Of a stretch of 64,000 nucleotides of DNA, positions 1 to 10,559 are shown in pieces. A model generated the notes under the pieces. The model ran no database searches, was not told the origin of the DNA, and saw only the letters and a list, made by a program, of their open reading frames with translations. Source of the stretch: Exophiala sp. HKRS030 (taxonomy: Eukaryota; Ascomycota; Eurotiomycetes; Chaetothyriales; Herpotrichiellaceae); contig JAHWDD010000007.1 of NCBI GenBank assembly GCA_023897205.1, positions 5,039,761 to 5,103,760 on the forward strand. Reading direction: 5' to 3'. The translations under genes and the position numbers were made by a program. Within the stretch, counting starts at the first letter, position 1; each line of letters opens with the position of its first letter.

Positions 1-870
1 AACGCCCTGTGTTGGCTGGAGTCATTGATCGGATACGTCTGCGACTATCAGGGCCTCGTCCACGAAGAGCCCGCGATCTATATGAGCGTTGATCACGAAG
101 GTGGTGCCGACAGTCCGCTTCAGAAAAGTTCGCTCACTCGCTCTCTGATCTATGGGAGTGCGCTAAACGTCGATCCCCTGGTTGGTACCTGGTCGTCTCT
201 CATGCCCTACGTTGGCATGGTTGGCGTTGCAGTCCGGAATCTAAGGAAGCAGGGTATCTCCGATGCTCTGCTAGCGTACGCTAAGCTGGTGGAGAGTAGA
301 CTGATGGAGTGGCAAAATGAAGCTCGAGCCGCGACGACTGTCACACCGAACGACGGCTGCGTCTCGCCGGGTCAATGTTCAACCTTTTGGCGCGGGACAC
401 AATCCGACTTCAATCAGGTGGCCGAAGGGATTTCCGTCAACTACTTTGCAATTATGGCTGGTATCTATTGTCGTGCAGCACTACTGACCTTCTATACTGC
501 ATTCACTTCTTTACTTGATATCAGGTTGCGCACCTTGACAGGTACTTATTCAAGCTCTCGAGAGTTTCTCCGGAATATGGCCGCTTCGATAATAGACAGC
601 CTCGAGCAGATCCCGCAAGACAACTCTTTGTGGAACGTCAGCTCATTCCCTGTCCTCGCAGCAGGGTCTTCACTAGCACGAGATGATTTTCAGAGGCAGC
701 AATATATTATCGAGAGCCTCAAAAAGATAAAATCCAGGAATAAGATTGATTTGGTCATGGTTCTTGGCCATGCCCTAGAAATGGTATGGAGCAAGAGTGA
801 ATCTGACGATGTCGATATCACTTGGCTTGAGGCTTTCGACCAGTTAGGAATTGAGATGCTCATCAATTAA
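1..870 (+). CDS. Fungal-specific transcription factor, C-terminal part (cut by window edge)
   Basis: The frame is open from the first base of the window, so the true start and any DNA-binding domain lie to the left. About 289 residues are visible. They are helix-rich and contain no transmembrane run or enzyme motif. The end (GHALEMVWSKSESDDVDITW, then LEAFDQLGIEMLIN) matches the usual close of the Fungal_trans_2 region in Zn2Cys6 regulators: a W-[KR] helix, an acidic-Trp segment, then G-x-x-x-LI. Family knowledge makes a nuclear regulator likely. It stands next to the broken ALDH/permease/amine-oxidase module and might have controlled it, but that is inference. No frameshift is seen in the visible part. 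Confidence 0.6.
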   Translation, partial: NALCWLESLIGYVCDYQGLVHEEPAIYMSVDHEGGADSPLQKSSLTRSLIYGSALNVDPLVGTWSSLMPYVGMVGVAVRNLRKQGISDALLAYAKLVESRLMEWQNEARAATTVTPNDGCVSPGQCSTFWRGTQSDFNQVAEGISVNYFAIMAGIYCRAALLTFYTAFTSLLDIRLRTLTGTYSSSREFLRNMAASIIDSLEQIPQDNSLWNVSSFPVLAAGSSLARDDFQRQQYIIESLKKIKSRNKIDLVMVLGHALEMVWSKSESDDVDITWLEAFDQLGIEMLIN

Positions 871-1917
871 ACGAGCTTGAATAATAATTACAAGAAGCCT
901 GACCCACAACAATGATTTTATGACGTCATGCACGGATTCTATACCGTCCAATATCGGCACGGCCCAATGGGAGGTGTAGGCTTTACAATATTTAACTTCT
1001 ACTGATAGGCTAAGAACCTTTTCTGATATTCCTGTAGCAATATACTGTCCATCGGAACCGGTGGCACGAGTCAATGTCGTTTGATACTTGAGTTCATCCT
1101 ATCTTGTACGGCAAATACTAGCCAGCAGAAACGGTGGGAGAGGCCGAGTCGCCTCTCTAAGCTAATCGAGTTTTGATTGACACACCCAAGCGACAATTCA
1201 TTGACGAATCGCTATCTTTGTGTATGAACACATCTACGCTACTTTGTGGGCCACCTTGAGCTGCCCATGCGTAGCTGTAGAGTGTAACTTGCTTCCGTTA
1301 CTTGATTATGTCGCATGGGGTACAGCCCGAACTACTTAGGTATCCGAGGATAGAGGCTTTGTTCCTCGACAGCAGTCTAGGGATAGGGTCGTTGCACGGC
1401 ATGAACGATTGGAAAGATGTCGGAAGCCGTGGGCTAATCAATGTACCGTGAGATGTCGTCGGCCCGCGTACAGAGAAAGCCTACGAGTTGTTGCAGCGAT
1501 CATATAATTTTTGGGTCATATCCAAGCAGCGGCAGTCTAGAACAACGATCGTGGCCCTATTCACGGAATACTTGAGTTTACGGCTGGTCGTTATTGGGCC
1601 ATCTTAACCCGGAGCTTCTGTTTGGACGAAAGTTGCCAGAGGACCCACTAACAATGTTCAAATCATCGACCGGCCACAAGCAAGCTGACTGAGTTTGAGG
1701 TCATGACATCCTGTGTTGATGGATTGGAGACTAGCAGTCACACGATACTGCTACCTGCTTTGAACAAATAGTCACCTTCGGCCACGCACACTTGTTTTGA
1801 AGTGCTTTACTTGAGACGGTGTCTGACACCTTAACTCGTCTGGAACAGCTAACTTCGCAAATCACTTGGGATCCGTCTACTGTGTTATGAGGTTTCTTTT
1901 CTTAACAGGCAGCCTAT
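871..1917. other. Intergenic stretch, no gene recognised
   Basis: About 1 kb of ordinary base composition with only short ORFs on both strands. None of them translates to a family I recognise. It separates the transcription-factor end from the first trace of the ALDH pseudogene. Confidence 0.6.
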
Positions 1918-3290
1918 CCAAGCAGATCTTCGTCGAACATGAGTACATTGATCGTAAAAAGGGTAGCAAGCTAAAGATTCTCAAGCCAGAAGCCGGCAGC
2001 GTGGTCGCCGATGATGTCCCCTGTGGCAGGCGAAGAGAACGTCGAGCTGGCTGTTTCATGCACTGAAGGGCCTTTCCAGCTTGAAGAGCACTGCCGCCTA
2101 AGGAATACCGTAAAGTGTTACTCCGGCTTGCAGGCCTAATCGAGCGTCATGCCACAGTCCTCGGGGAGCTTACTCGTCTGACCTTGGACTCCATGGCCGC
2201 TTTCAATGGATTTGAAGCTAGATTCGCTGCCAATAGTCTTCGCTACTACGTTAGCTGGATCTAAAAGTGCTCTGGCGAAACTTTCTCACAATATGACAGA
2301 TTCTTTAAGATCATTCGGAATGAACCCTTGGGGCTAACGGTAGGTATTGTTCCTTGGAATGGACCATTGTTTACAGTCGGGCTTAAAGCAAATCCAGCTT
2401 CGGCAACGGGAAACTACTTCATACTCAAGCTGTCGGAGAAGATGTCATTTGCCTCCATCGCAGTTGAGTAGCTTGCAAGACAAGCTGGCATATCACCCGA
2501 CATTTTTCAGGTGCTCCCTGGAGATGGAGCCACCGACGCATTCTTCGCCAGCCACATAGCGTTGGAAAGATCAGTTTCATCGGGAGTATCCTGATCGGAG
2601 GGAAATCCAGGAAATGGCGGCGAGATCGAGCTTCAAGTGTGTAGCACTGAAACTTGGTGGGAAAAGCCACGTAGTTATCTTCGACGACTGCGACTTGAAG
2701 AACGCCGTGAAATGGACTGTGGAGGGTCTCTGCAACTTTTCAGGCCAAGTTTGCGTTGCGGCCAGTAGAGTATTTGTCCAGGAAGACGAAAAGGTTTATA
2801 TGAAGGAATACGTAAACGCTTTACAAGTGAGTGCTGGGAAGGTGGGCAATCCAACCGCAGTTGGTACAGAATTCGGACCACTCGCGGATAAGGCACAGTT
2901 TGACCGCATTTCGGGCTTCGTTGAACCAGCACAAAAAGGACCATGAGGATCGATTCCTCACTGGCGGTCCACAAAACGATGACAACGCACTTCAATCACA
3001 GTCCTGCACAACCTAACGTACCCAGAGATATCATATTCACCTGACCGTCTTTGACGGGCCTGTTCTTGACACAGAGATATATACTACAGAGATTCGACTA
3101 AACGCTTGCGCCAGAGACTGCCTAGCGTGGAAATGCCAAAGCTTGTGCACGTATCAGACAATATTTCTATCATGAGAACTTTGTACCCAGCGAGGTTAGT
3201 CCGTGGAGAACAGGAGAGCCTTCGATGCTCGCCTCCGCAGATCCTGAGATTAATTGGAATTGCCCAGTTCGTTTAGATAAACATAAGAAC
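1918..3290 (+). pseudogene. Aldehyde dehydrogenase pseudogene
   Basis: NAD(P)-dependent ALDH pieces occur in the right order but in different frames. An N-terminal FVEHEYIDRKKG segment is near 1930. A helix with LAGLIERH is near 2115. GIVPWNGPL near 2345 matches the family IxPWN motif. LKLSEKMSFASIAVE then meets an in-frame TAG near 2470. KLGGKSHVVIFDD and SGQVCVAASR, carrying the catalytic Cys region, lie in the open stretch to 2946. Frame changes follow, with weak matches up to DPEINWNCPV near 3230. The glycine-rich cofactor loop is unreadable and several stops interrupt the frame, so no full enzyme can be made. It resembles the intact ALDH at 23123-24735 in family only. Its place beside Rid, permease and amine-oxidase genes suggests it once oxidised an aldehyde from amine breakdown (inference). 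Both ends are approximate. Confidence 0.85.
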
Positions 3291-3785
3291 CCTGTGGTCC
3301 GCATTTACCTGCATAGCCCGAAACCAACACTCTGAGACTTGTTCTGCCGCACCGTGGACTGGACAACAGGTTGATTCTAAGCGTGATCGTGATCGTGGCG
3401 ACTTGATGATCTCCACAAGCGCTATGTAGATCTGCGAAGGTACAACAAATCAGGCTGGTCGGATGGAGAATTTCCCATTTGGGCAAACATGTCGCACTTG
3501 CACGTCTACAGGCCGCAATGTTGCTGTCGGACCCTCTACAAAGCTACTGGCCTTACAGGCCTGGGAGTATTTTGAGCAGTGGAGAACACTACAGCAACCT
3601 TTACGCCCGACATTCTAGGTCCCTCACTTCGCTACTTGAGTCAGACTGTGGTCTAATTCAGCAGATAGACTGTTTGAATTTCTTGAACTTCTTCAACTTC
3701 TTGTATTCTTATTGTGACTTCCTGATTTCACGTCAATACCTATGGTCGGTCTGTATTCTTCGAAAAGTACCCTCTACGCTCAATC
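3291..3785. other. Intergenic, upstream of the Rid gene
   Basis: No recognisable coding trace. A TTGAA/TTCTTGAACTTC-like run occurs near 3675-3705. The 3' half presumably carries the promoter of the Rid gene; no TATA box was identified. Confidence 0.4.
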
Positions 3786-4286
3786 ATGGCTTCTGTACTT
3801 GAATCATTTGGTTTCAAGTTCATCAACTATCCTGGCTCCGAAGCATTCTCAGAGGAAGTCCACTGTTCTCAGGCAGTCATTGTTCCGCCACATGCCCGAA
3901 CTGTGACCTTGTCAGGCCAGGTCGGAGTTCTCGCAGATGGCTCGATCCCGAACGGCTTGACCACCGAGCTGGACCTTTGCTTCCAGAATGTCAAGAAGGC
4001 TCTGATCGCAGCGGGCCTGGGTGAAAATGCGTGTGAATACATCTACGATGTACGCCCGGCTGAAAGTCTCCTTCCGAACTCCCAATTTGCTAACAGTTTG
4101 ACCCAGGCTACATTCTATTTCAAAGACCAAGATCGTGTCACTGCTTGCATTGTCGACATCATGAAGAATTATTTTGGAAACACCCGCCCCGCAGTCCTCG
4201 GTTTCGAAGCTGGCAAGCTTGCTTTTCCGGATTCTCACGTCGAGATGAAGGTCACCGCATTTGTTCCTCCACAGGCACGATTATGA
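3786..4286 (+). CDS. Rid (YjgF/YER057c/UK114) family imine deaminase
   Basis: Small cytosolic or mitochondrial family whose members hydrolyse reactive enamine/imine intermediates made by amino-acid and amine enzymes. The start ATG is in good context. The N-terminal strand, the VTLSGQVG core, the FQNVKKALIAAGL helix and the C-terminal VEMKVTAFVPP strand all fit. Relative to the family there is one extra segment. It coincides with a 57-nt in-frame, stop-free intron at 4050-4106, with a GT donor, TGCTAAC branch point at 4088-4094 and CAG acceptor. Splicing gives about 147 residues; the unspliced ORF gives 166. The Arg-Pro pair before the last strand (TRPAVLGFEAGKLA) matches the conserved substrate-binding region. 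It is the only undamaged gene in the 1.9-8.4 kb module. A Rid protein next to an amine oxidase and a permease fits disposal of imines (inference). Confidence 0.88.
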   Translation: MASVLESFGFKFINYPGSEAFSEEVHCSQAVIVPPHARTVTLSGQVGVLADGSIPNGLTTELDLCFQNVKKALIAAGLGENACEYIYDVRPAESLLPNSQFANSLTQATFYFKDQDRVTACIVDIMKNYFGNTRPAVLGFEAGKLAFPDSHVEMKVTAFVPPQARL

Positions 4287-4935
4287 ATGAATGGATCTAG
4301 ATTGGTATATCTCGGTAGCGATTTACCACCCCGATACTGATGTAGGCAGCCGTGAGATACTGAGATTATACAGATAAATCTCTCTGTATGATGTAGCTTC
4401 CGCAGTAAAGACTTGAAAGAAGGGCCAGCAGTTGGTGACGTCTCGCTTTTGAGTCGTTCGTCGAAGATGTACAAAGATATCTTATGGTCTCTTTGCCCGA
4501 GCTCGAGAATCCGCCTAGATTTGTGTTGATCACTCCTAAACCACCACTGGCATTCCTTCCACTCGCCATAACTTTTAGCAATAACTTCGTAGAGCCGTTT
4601 ATTTTCACCACAGCAGTTGTGGATCCGCTCTGGCTGAGATCGTCATCTGATTTTGTGGTAGACACTCTGCACAGGTACTATGAAGAGTGGTCATGTTTAG
4701 TGGAAGGTGGAAATGTGGAACAAGACCGGAAATTGACAAACAAGGCCACGGTTTCATGCTGAATTGAAGTACCGATTGGAATCAAACCCGTGGACTATTG
4801 AATACAGTACATCGGGTATAGAGGACCACTAACTTTGACAACAATTTCAGAGTCAGTGGGTGCGGTATAATCAGTGTACGGACTTACAAACACGACCAAA
4901 GTTTATAGTGTTCAATGAGCAAACAGCGAATTTGA
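4287..4935. other. Intergenic, no gene recognised
   Basis: Short ORFs on both strands (for example 4484-4762 plus and 4366-4665 minus) overlap each other and show no family motif. The stretch lies between the ends of the Rid gene and the permease pseudogene, which converge here. Confidence 0.5.
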
Positions 4936-6105
4936 TTAACCAGTTTCGCTATGCGGAGTGACGTCTGTCGACTTTCTGCCTTGGTGACGGATGTGGATCT
5001 CACAGCCCTCCAATATCGCCCTGATTTTTGGACCACGGTATGTCTTGTGGACCCAAAGGGTGAACCAGAAAGCGCCCATGATTAAGGTCGATCCGAGAAT
5101 AACCACCGTGTAGTTCATGTTGGCGGTGCGGACTGGGCGTACGAAAGGCAACTCGAAAAAAATCACCATAAAAAGGATGCACGCGCATGAGATGAGATTG
5201 GTAGCCCAGCCCAAGGCTCCGTTTAGACGGAATCTTCCTTGCAGTATAGCCTCTCTGCGCTGGAACATATTTAGGGCCAAGGGGTTAGCGTACACAAAAT
5301 TGTTGAGAATAATTGGAGGAATTCCGAGCTTGGAATTTGCATTTGCCAGCCTTTTCGAGAATGGGAGTCCATTATCTCTAGCAAAAGCTCTGTTCAACCG
5401 AACCGTTGCAATGAAGATATCGAAGAAGGCGGGAACGGCAGCAATAAACACGATCAAGGTGAGGGCGGACACTAACACCAGGAGAATGAAGATCTCGAAG
5501 ACGACAAAGATCATCCAGCGCTGAGAGGTCTCTGTCAGCGAACGATTGCCAGTAATGAGAAGTCGAAAAGGCCTACCTCGATCTCCGAAGTCGGGTTGCC
5601 AAGTTTGCAAACACCATAACAAATTGGGTATTGAAGAGACATGATCCAGCGATGGTGGTGATCCAAGCGACTAGATTCAGCAATCCGGTAATATGACCGA
5701 GAGGCGCCATCAGATGCCTCGGCGAAATGACGGCCACCCAGTAGTATGCCCCAGCGGATGTAGGGTAGGCACTGGCAACTTCACCTTAGGCCAAGGCCAG
5801 GAACAGGGCAACGACGCTGATGAGGATCCAGCCATGTATGGTCGTGGAAGTTCCTCCGGAGGCGATGCCAGCCCAGGAGATCAGTCACCAAGTCTTATTT
5901 CTTCTAGGCTTGGGCGCTGAGTGAGTCAACTTTACCTGCGACGAGAGATCCTCCAACTGCACCCCAGGAATTGCAGGTGATGATTGCAACGGCCGTCAAT
6001 GCTAAGGACGAGTACTAGCGTCTCAGTTCAGGGTTGTACCCAAACTCCACAAGCTTGGTGTCGGCCTCATTGATAGACTGGAGAGCCTTCGGTGTGGTTG
6101 TTCGA
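4936..6105 (-). pseudogene. Amino-acid/GABA-type permease pseudogene with internal deletion
   Basis: Reading leftwards from about 6100, the N-terminal part of an APC-superfamily permease (amino acid/choline/GABA group) is visible: ADTKLVEFGYNPELRR, then a first membrane span with NSWGAVGGSL. A frameshift follows, then SGGTSTTIHGWILISVV and SAYPTSAGAYYWV. Stops occur after the RR pair and inside the second span. The last 228 codons (5622-4936) are open. They run from a membrane span near RWMIFVVF directly into the loop RAFARDNGLPFSK, then the last spans and a VHKTYRGPK tail. In the family about two to three spans lie between those pieces, so a segment has been deleted while the frame stayed open. 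Import function must be lost. The intact paralogue-like permease is at 12624-14534. Confidence 0.8.
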
Positions 6106-6906
6106 TTTCAACTATGATCGAGCCGGCACCAGTTGAAGTGCAAGAATAGGTTAGGGAGAAAGAAATGGGGAGGATGGTCAGAGAGCCACCGTCCACAACC
6201 GTGGAATATCAGTCCAAGACCAACAGCCTTTTGTAAACGGTTCTCGTCGACGTGCTCAACAAGAAACTTTGGGCGACGGTGGTGTACAGTAGGTCAGATA
6301 GACGAGAGCGAACACCCCTGGAAGACAGCGGTTCCACGCTGAAAAAGGAACCTTCCAGCCCGCAGACTCCTATTGGCCACTTCCCTGCTGATTGGCTTTG
6401 TGCTAGCTGTTAGCGTGCAGCCCACTAGCTGGCGATGTGCGGAGAAGCCAATCCGCGGCAATCTGGGGTTGGGGAGTAATGCAGCGGCCCGCGTCTGCCT
6501 CAGTCTGGTCTTTGCAGCGGCTGCGCTCCTTTCTTGGGCCACAAAGTATCTATTGACCGGTTCGCGAACTCAACTAAAATTTCCAACGTCTGGCATACAC
6601 TCTTAAGGACCACTTCCAAGGAAATGTATGGCCTAGTGATAAGAATGTTTACCGTGGATGTCCAGGTGTCGCCAATGAATAGTGGATCTCTCCAAGGCTG
6701 GCGAAGGCCATAACCACAAATATCCATTTCGTGTCTGGCAGGGTTGTGCAGTAAGCGCCGTCGGGTTCGAACTGCCTGTTGTGGGACTGCTCACAATCGT
6801 GATCGCGACCACCCCTGACTTCTAAGTGCGTTTCCAGGGTTTTAAATATGACCCAGATTAGCACACAACTTCGGGACTTCACAGTTCCAGAGCCATCCTT
6901 ACCATC
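6106..6906. other. Intergenic with possible unreadable gene remnant
   Basis: Separates the permease pseudogene (minus) from the amine oxidase (plus). On the minus strand a short piece (about 6660-6760) reads like a membrane segment with FVVMAFASLGEI, faintly like a permease. I could not connect it to the neighbouring pseudogene. The last 100 bases should hold the amine-oxidase promoter; a weak TTAAATA lies near 6841. Confidence 0.35.
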
Positions 6907-8419
6907 ATGAGCATACCGCGATCTCAGGACGGCGTTCACTTTTCCGTGCAAACCTCCACGGTGCAAAGAGGCCTCCCTACTATTGGCTATAAGACTTCTT
7001 CGAAGGAAATTCCTTCGGACAAAGTTTACGATGTGGTGGTGCTAGGTGCTGGCTACACTGGGCTGATTGCCGCACGAGATGTCGCAGAGGCTGGAGCGAG
7101 GGTCTTGCTGGTGGAAGGGCGAGATCGAGTTGGTGGACGAACTTGGACGTGCGAGATGATGGGCAACAAGTTTGAGATGGGTGGCGAATGGGTTCACTGG
7201 ATTCATCCGCACATCTGGAGCGAGCTTAGCCGGTATGGCCTCACAGAGCCTAAAGATTTCTTGACGACCCAGGGTAGCGCCGCAGCAGAGTTTTGCTCCC
7301 TCCATGAAAACAACCCCACCCCGGGTCCGACCAAGTTCTTAGACCGGGAAACAGTCGAGCAGAGGATGGAACAGGTCACGAAGGCATTCTTTGACATCGA
7401 CGGACAAGGGGGGACAACTATCTTCCCCTGGCCTTACGAGCCTCTCTCGAACTTGGAGGCCGTCAAAAAATACGACTCTCTTACGGTCAGAGAACGTCTG
7501 AACCAACTTGTGGACTTCACTTGTGGACTTCTCCAAGGAGGATCTGATGTACTTATACTCCAATCTGGTGGTTTTCGGATCGACGCCGCCAGAAGAGGCC
7601 TCTTTCCTGGCAATACTGCGATACTATGCTTTGGCTGGTTATAGTTGGAGCAGACTACTAGAGGTGTCTGATCACTTCAAGCTGACTATTGGCCACTCTG
7701 GTATGGCGAACCTTATCTTTGATGATTTCGCCGTCACCGGGGATTCAATCTTTGGGGATCCAGTACGCGCTGTTGATTCTCAGCCTGGCTCAGTAACAAT
7801 GGCGTTACAATCGGGCAAAATGGTTCGATCCAAGCGTATCATTTGCACTTTGCCGCTCCACTGTCTGAGCGACGTGGATTTTCAGCCTCCTCTTCCCAGC
7901 CAATTCACTTCACGACATCCAAACTACGGCGGAAAAGTCCACATCCACATCGATAGCAAGATCCCGTACTGGTGTGGCTTTGGCGAGCCTGGCGCTCCGG
8001 TCGATTGTCTGTTGACAGATCGGTACTCAGATATGGAAGGTACCTTTCTGACTGGTTTCCCCGGTGGCTGGGCCAAGCGGGCAGGGCGACAGGTCGTGGA
8101 CGATCCGGAAAGGTTTCTACAAGCTACCTTCAAGTCCTATTTTCCTTCCGAATGGGCCAGTAAGCCTACTGACCTTATTTGGCATGACTGGAATACGGAC
8201 CCATTTTCCAATGGACAATGGGGAGCTTGGGGGGCAGGGCAACTTACCACCGATTTCAAAACCCTGTCAGAGTCAGCCTACATAAGTAACGAAGTGATCT
8301 TGGCGAACTCAGACTGGGCTAGAGGATGGACAGGCTGGGTAGATGGAGCTGCGGAGGAGGGTAAACGTGCAGCAGCTCATGTCGTGCGCCAAATACGACG
8401 CGAACGAGCCAAGAAATGA
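6907..8419 (+). pseudogene. Flavin monoamine oxidase gene, frameshifted by a 13-bp duplication
   Basis: FAD-dependent amine oxidoreductase family, which oxidises primary amines to aldehyde, NH3 and H2O2. The start at 6907 is followed by the dinucleotide fold VVVLGAGYTGLIAARD and by VEGRDRVGGRTWT, both diagnostic. Further on are MGGEWVHWIHPHI, the substrate-domain YALAGYSWSRL, and the FAD-contacting end GWTGWVDGAAEEG. The frame changes at 7506-7531, where a 13-bp unit is present twice in exact tandem. Reading through only one copy gives one continuous frame of 499 codons from 6907 to the stop at 8417-8419, a normal family length. As it stands translation ends at 7644 after 245 residues, so only the FAD-binding half is made. 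No other lesion is seen, so inactivation looks recent. A sequencing or assembly slip is an alternative. Confidence 0.88.
7506..7531 (+). repeat. Exact 13-bp tandem duplication inside the amine oxidase
   Basis: The unit ACTTGTGGACTTC occurs twice head to tail (7506-7518 and 7519-7531). Removing one unit restores the reading frame across the junction (NQLVDFSKEDLMYLY), which shows that the duplication causes the frameshift. Confidence 0.95.
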
Positions 8420-10559
8420 TATAAGCTTTGTGGACTTGGGCCAGATATACTGTAGCACAAGGAGTGAAACACCGAAATTTGTTCAAACTATAGTATCGTT
8501 GCCTAGGGAGCTTGGATCTGACCGTACTGAGCTAAATAGACAAGCGAAAGAAGTAAAAGGGACTTAATAATATACCATGAGCAGTTACAGCTTGAGTATA
8601 AGTCTGTGTATATGAAGAGGTTCATAACTGGGCCCCCAAGTTGTAAGTTTTCGGCGTTTCGAATCTCGAAAGAGCCATACTCCGAAATATAACCCGACAC
8701 CTAAGAAACATATAAATTTAAAGTTGCAAGAACTTTCTTGGCTCCGAATAGAATCTAGGTGATTACCACTTTGTGGCTAATAGAAATTGATTGAGCTATT
8801 GCAATATCCGAGCACCTCACGACTATTCGTGAATGATACAGTTGCATTCGATTAGAAAACCAATAATTTTGAAGCTATAGCCAGCTGGCTCGCGAGCTTT
8901 GGTCTATCCGTCTACAACAGACATAATATACTGCAACACTGCAACATCGATTCTCGGATTTCTAGGGACGTTGAACAGAGACGTCGACTCATCGGCTAGA
9001 GTAACTGCTGAAAATCTAGCCCCATATCCACAATCAAACAAAGTCTTGCTCAAAATGAGGTTACAGCTGAATGCCAGAGTCCTTACGGCTTGGCATAGTT
9101 GTCCCTTTCTGACCTTGCAATATCTCATTTAAACGCATTTTCAACTTTGGAGAATGCTGAGACGAAGCTTAGAAAAGCGAACCATGTCATTAAGTGCCGT
9201 TGGGATCCCTTGTCTGGCCTCTTGATTTTGAAACTTGGCATCCTCAGGTCGGCAAAGAGAAACTACTTTTATTGAGAGGTCGCTCAGAGCCCAAGATTTT
9301 GGCGAATAAATCTGGTTTATCTGTCCGTTCTCGCTGTCATCTCAGAACCATCTCTCGTATATCTCGTTTTGCAGGGGCATGAGATGGCCATTCAACAGAC
9401 TCATAGAAGAGCCACTGACAGGTATGTGGCAGAGTAAGTGTAACTATTCTGCTGCAAGCTGTTGCCGGCCGATTGACGGCAACCCCTTGTTCAACTCCAA
9501 ATACGCACTTGACTTGGTTATATCTGAAAGCTTGCTATAGCTTCACGTCGATCTGTGGATAATCATGGCAAGGGCATCGATTTCTCACCTTCAAGTGTGC
9601 CTAATGTGGCTGTCAGGTCCCAGTTTGGACAGCAATCAAAACTGAAACTGTCCAGTATCCGTTCAGACTCGGGCCCAAGACGATCACTGATCAGCGAATT
9701 GGGCTGCGACGGAGGAGTCGGTGATGGAGGCGGAGCATTTCTATCATGGGATTTGGACCACGTATCTCCGGATACATTTTGTGCTTGAGAAAGAACCGAA
9801 TCGTTACCACCCGAAACAGTCGAACATGACACTCATGGCCTATCAAACGCTTCAGAACTTGGCTTTGATGCAGGGTCGGCAGATGAGTCTACAAACCTGC
9901 TACGTAGGCTTGAAGTCAGGCTGCGCTGATAGCGTCTGGGTGTTTGAACACGCTGTTCCTTGACCATAGGTGGGTGAATATTACACTCGTCATTCGTGTG
10001 CCGTATTGTATCAGACAAGCAAACAGACAAACACAAAATTGGAGTAGATTTCACACAATTTCCAGGACTTTCACAAAGTGACTATCTTTATATGGTATGT
10101 TTCTTGAATCGGGATCGCTTTCTTGTTGTTGGTACTGAGAAAATGAACTTCTAGCCTCGGGTACTGGTCCCACATCAGCGCCGCCCCTCGAAGATATTTT
10201 CGTTTTCGGAACGGAATCAGCCAAGTCGTTACTGATAAGGCCGTGCCGGAAGTGGCAATAGCAACTTGGTTCCATCGATCCCTTCGTATACTGGGCCTCT
10301 TTTCGGCTAGCAAGAGAGACGCCCAATCGACCTTCGGGATGGGCTTCTCCGTCGTGGACATACACGTCACAAGTGTCCGACATACATAATCACTTCATTG
10401 GATAATTTCGAACAATCCATGGCAGGGCGAAACGTAACATAAAGTCATTTCGGGCACAGAACCGGGGTACAATACGCAAATTCTCAGTACGAAGTCATCT
10501 CGAGCACACTGCGACGCGAACTTTGACCAATGGGCTTAGTATATACCGTAAACAATGGA
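8420..10559. other. Long intergenic stretch, no gene recognised
   Basis: About 2.1 kb. Small ORFs exist (9555-9788 plus; 10051-10383 and 10071-10370 minus, overlapping in two frames) but none has family motifs or plausible splice partners. It separates the degraded module from the intact cluster. Confidence 0.5.

Noticed and set aside
10051..10383. Overlapping minus ORFs as a possible small gene
   Set aside because: Two frames are open across the same bases, no motif is present and there are no plausible splice partners.
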